The notes beneath the pieces are model-generated. The model did no database searches and was not told the DNA's origin. It saw nothing but the letters and a program-made list of their open reading frames with translations. From assembly GCF_014839805.1 (NCBI RefSeq), contig NC_051120.1:3162001-3226000 (forward strand): a DNA stretch of 64,000 nt, given 5' to 3'. Each line of letters opens with the position of its first letter. The first letter of the stretch is position 1. Position numbers and translations under genes: made by a program. This DNA comes from Manduca sexta. Lineage: Eukaryota; Arthropoda; Insecta; Lepidoptera; Sphingidae. Positions 63,452 to 64,000 of this stretch are shown in pieces.

Positions 63452-64000
63452 CAACTCACCACAATCAGCTGTAATACGATTTAAATTTTATAAATTAAAA
63501 TAAACTACACATTTATACAACTTCTTATATTTATATAATAACTGCCATTTACGTTCCTCTATTTAAGATAAATTATTCTATAAAAAATCGTAAGTAACTG
63601 CATATTAAACGTAGCATGAAAGGTACCAGTTGTCGGTGTTTTTATGTATTTCACCATATTATAAAATTATATTATTTCATTCGAAGCATTTTAAAACTAT
63701 TACTTTAACATTAGCCAAGCTCAATACTATAGATTACATATTATTTTCTATCATTATAACTGTCGCCATAAAAAGTTGTTTCAAGATTATGGGATTCCCC
63801 TTATATTTTTAATAGTTTATGTCATAATTCAACACAAAGTTCTTACTATATAATTGTTTTACAAAAAATAAGGGTGTATTTAGGAAAAAAATATTTATGA
63901 ACTTACTGTGCTCAATAGCCCTAAAAAATTTTGATTGATATGTTACTTGTCCACCAAATTGTGAATGTCAAGCGTCTTACTAACCAAATCTTGAAAATAT

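Larger units (their letters stand above)
61621..64000. other. Intergenic region downstream of nSyb
   Basis: AT-rich, with palindromes, a diverged Helitron-like fragment (62305-62600, minus) and the hAT-like element. No gene was seen. Confidence 0.6.

Noticed and set aside
1..64000. CRISPR arrays, bacterial operons, rRNA genes, viral genes
   Set aside because: None seen; intron structure and repeats are eukaryotic.

Overview
The window is nuclear DNA of an animal with small exons, long AT-rich introns and dense short interspersed repeats. The repeat types (tRNA-headed SINEs, Helitron-like 3' ends with a hairpin followed by CTAG-T, tails of an endonuclease/reverse-transcriptase LINE, a short TTAGG run) point to an insect, most likely a moth or butterfly. 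That taxonomic call is inference. The provided sequence has only one long-lived protein family that I can name with certainty (neuronal synaptobrevin); the other genes were assembled here exon by exon from splice sites, reading phase and paralogue comparison.

Layout. (1) 1-9507, plus strand: two tandem copies of a small secreted cysteine-rich gene with a Kazal/follistatin-like domain. Copy A is cut by the left window edge; copy B is complete in three exons. (2) 10246-10590, minus strand: a 114-residue secreted, cysteine-free protein, with a spliced 5' UTR and a possible promoter and first exon near 14.75 kb. (3) 14.8-29.4 kb: about 14.6 kb with no gene I can support, filled with SINEs, MITEs and Helitron-like pieces. 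(4) 29510-35424, minus strand: two more members of the Kazal-like family, C and D, head to tail. They share the split signal-peptide exon and the Kazal-like exon, but C ends in a long threonine-rich mucin-like tail and D in a lysine/arginine-rich tail. (5) 39.4-61.6 kb, plus strand: neuronal synaptobrevin (nSyb), with a non-coding first exon near 40.0 kb, a start codon split by a 13.3 kb intron, four internal or terminal coding exons at 53.3-57.9 kb, a candidate alternative last exon at 59.15 kb, and a probable long 3' UTR. (6) 61.6-64 kb: intergenic, with nested palindromes and a hAT-like non-autonomous element.

Repeat families are labelled for cross-reference. S1: tRNA-headed SINE with B box GGTTCGAATCC. 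S2: second tRNA-headed SINE ending in a TTA-type tail. S3: A-tailed repeat of about 300 bp. S4: repeat of about 230 bp containing GTCGACTGATGAGAGATGAT. M1: MITE of about 150-200 bp with AATAAACRATCC termini. H: Helitron-like elements. R: LINE 3' tails. G: repeat containing GTTTACGCGAATGTTAGAC.

The most novel item is the Kazal-like cluster: one conserved secreted cysteine domain, a conserved phase-0/phase-1 exon frame, and interchangeable C-terminal exons (cysteine-rich, mucin-like, basic). Function is unknown; secretion, protease inhibition or extracellular matrix or mucus roles are guesses from domain type only.
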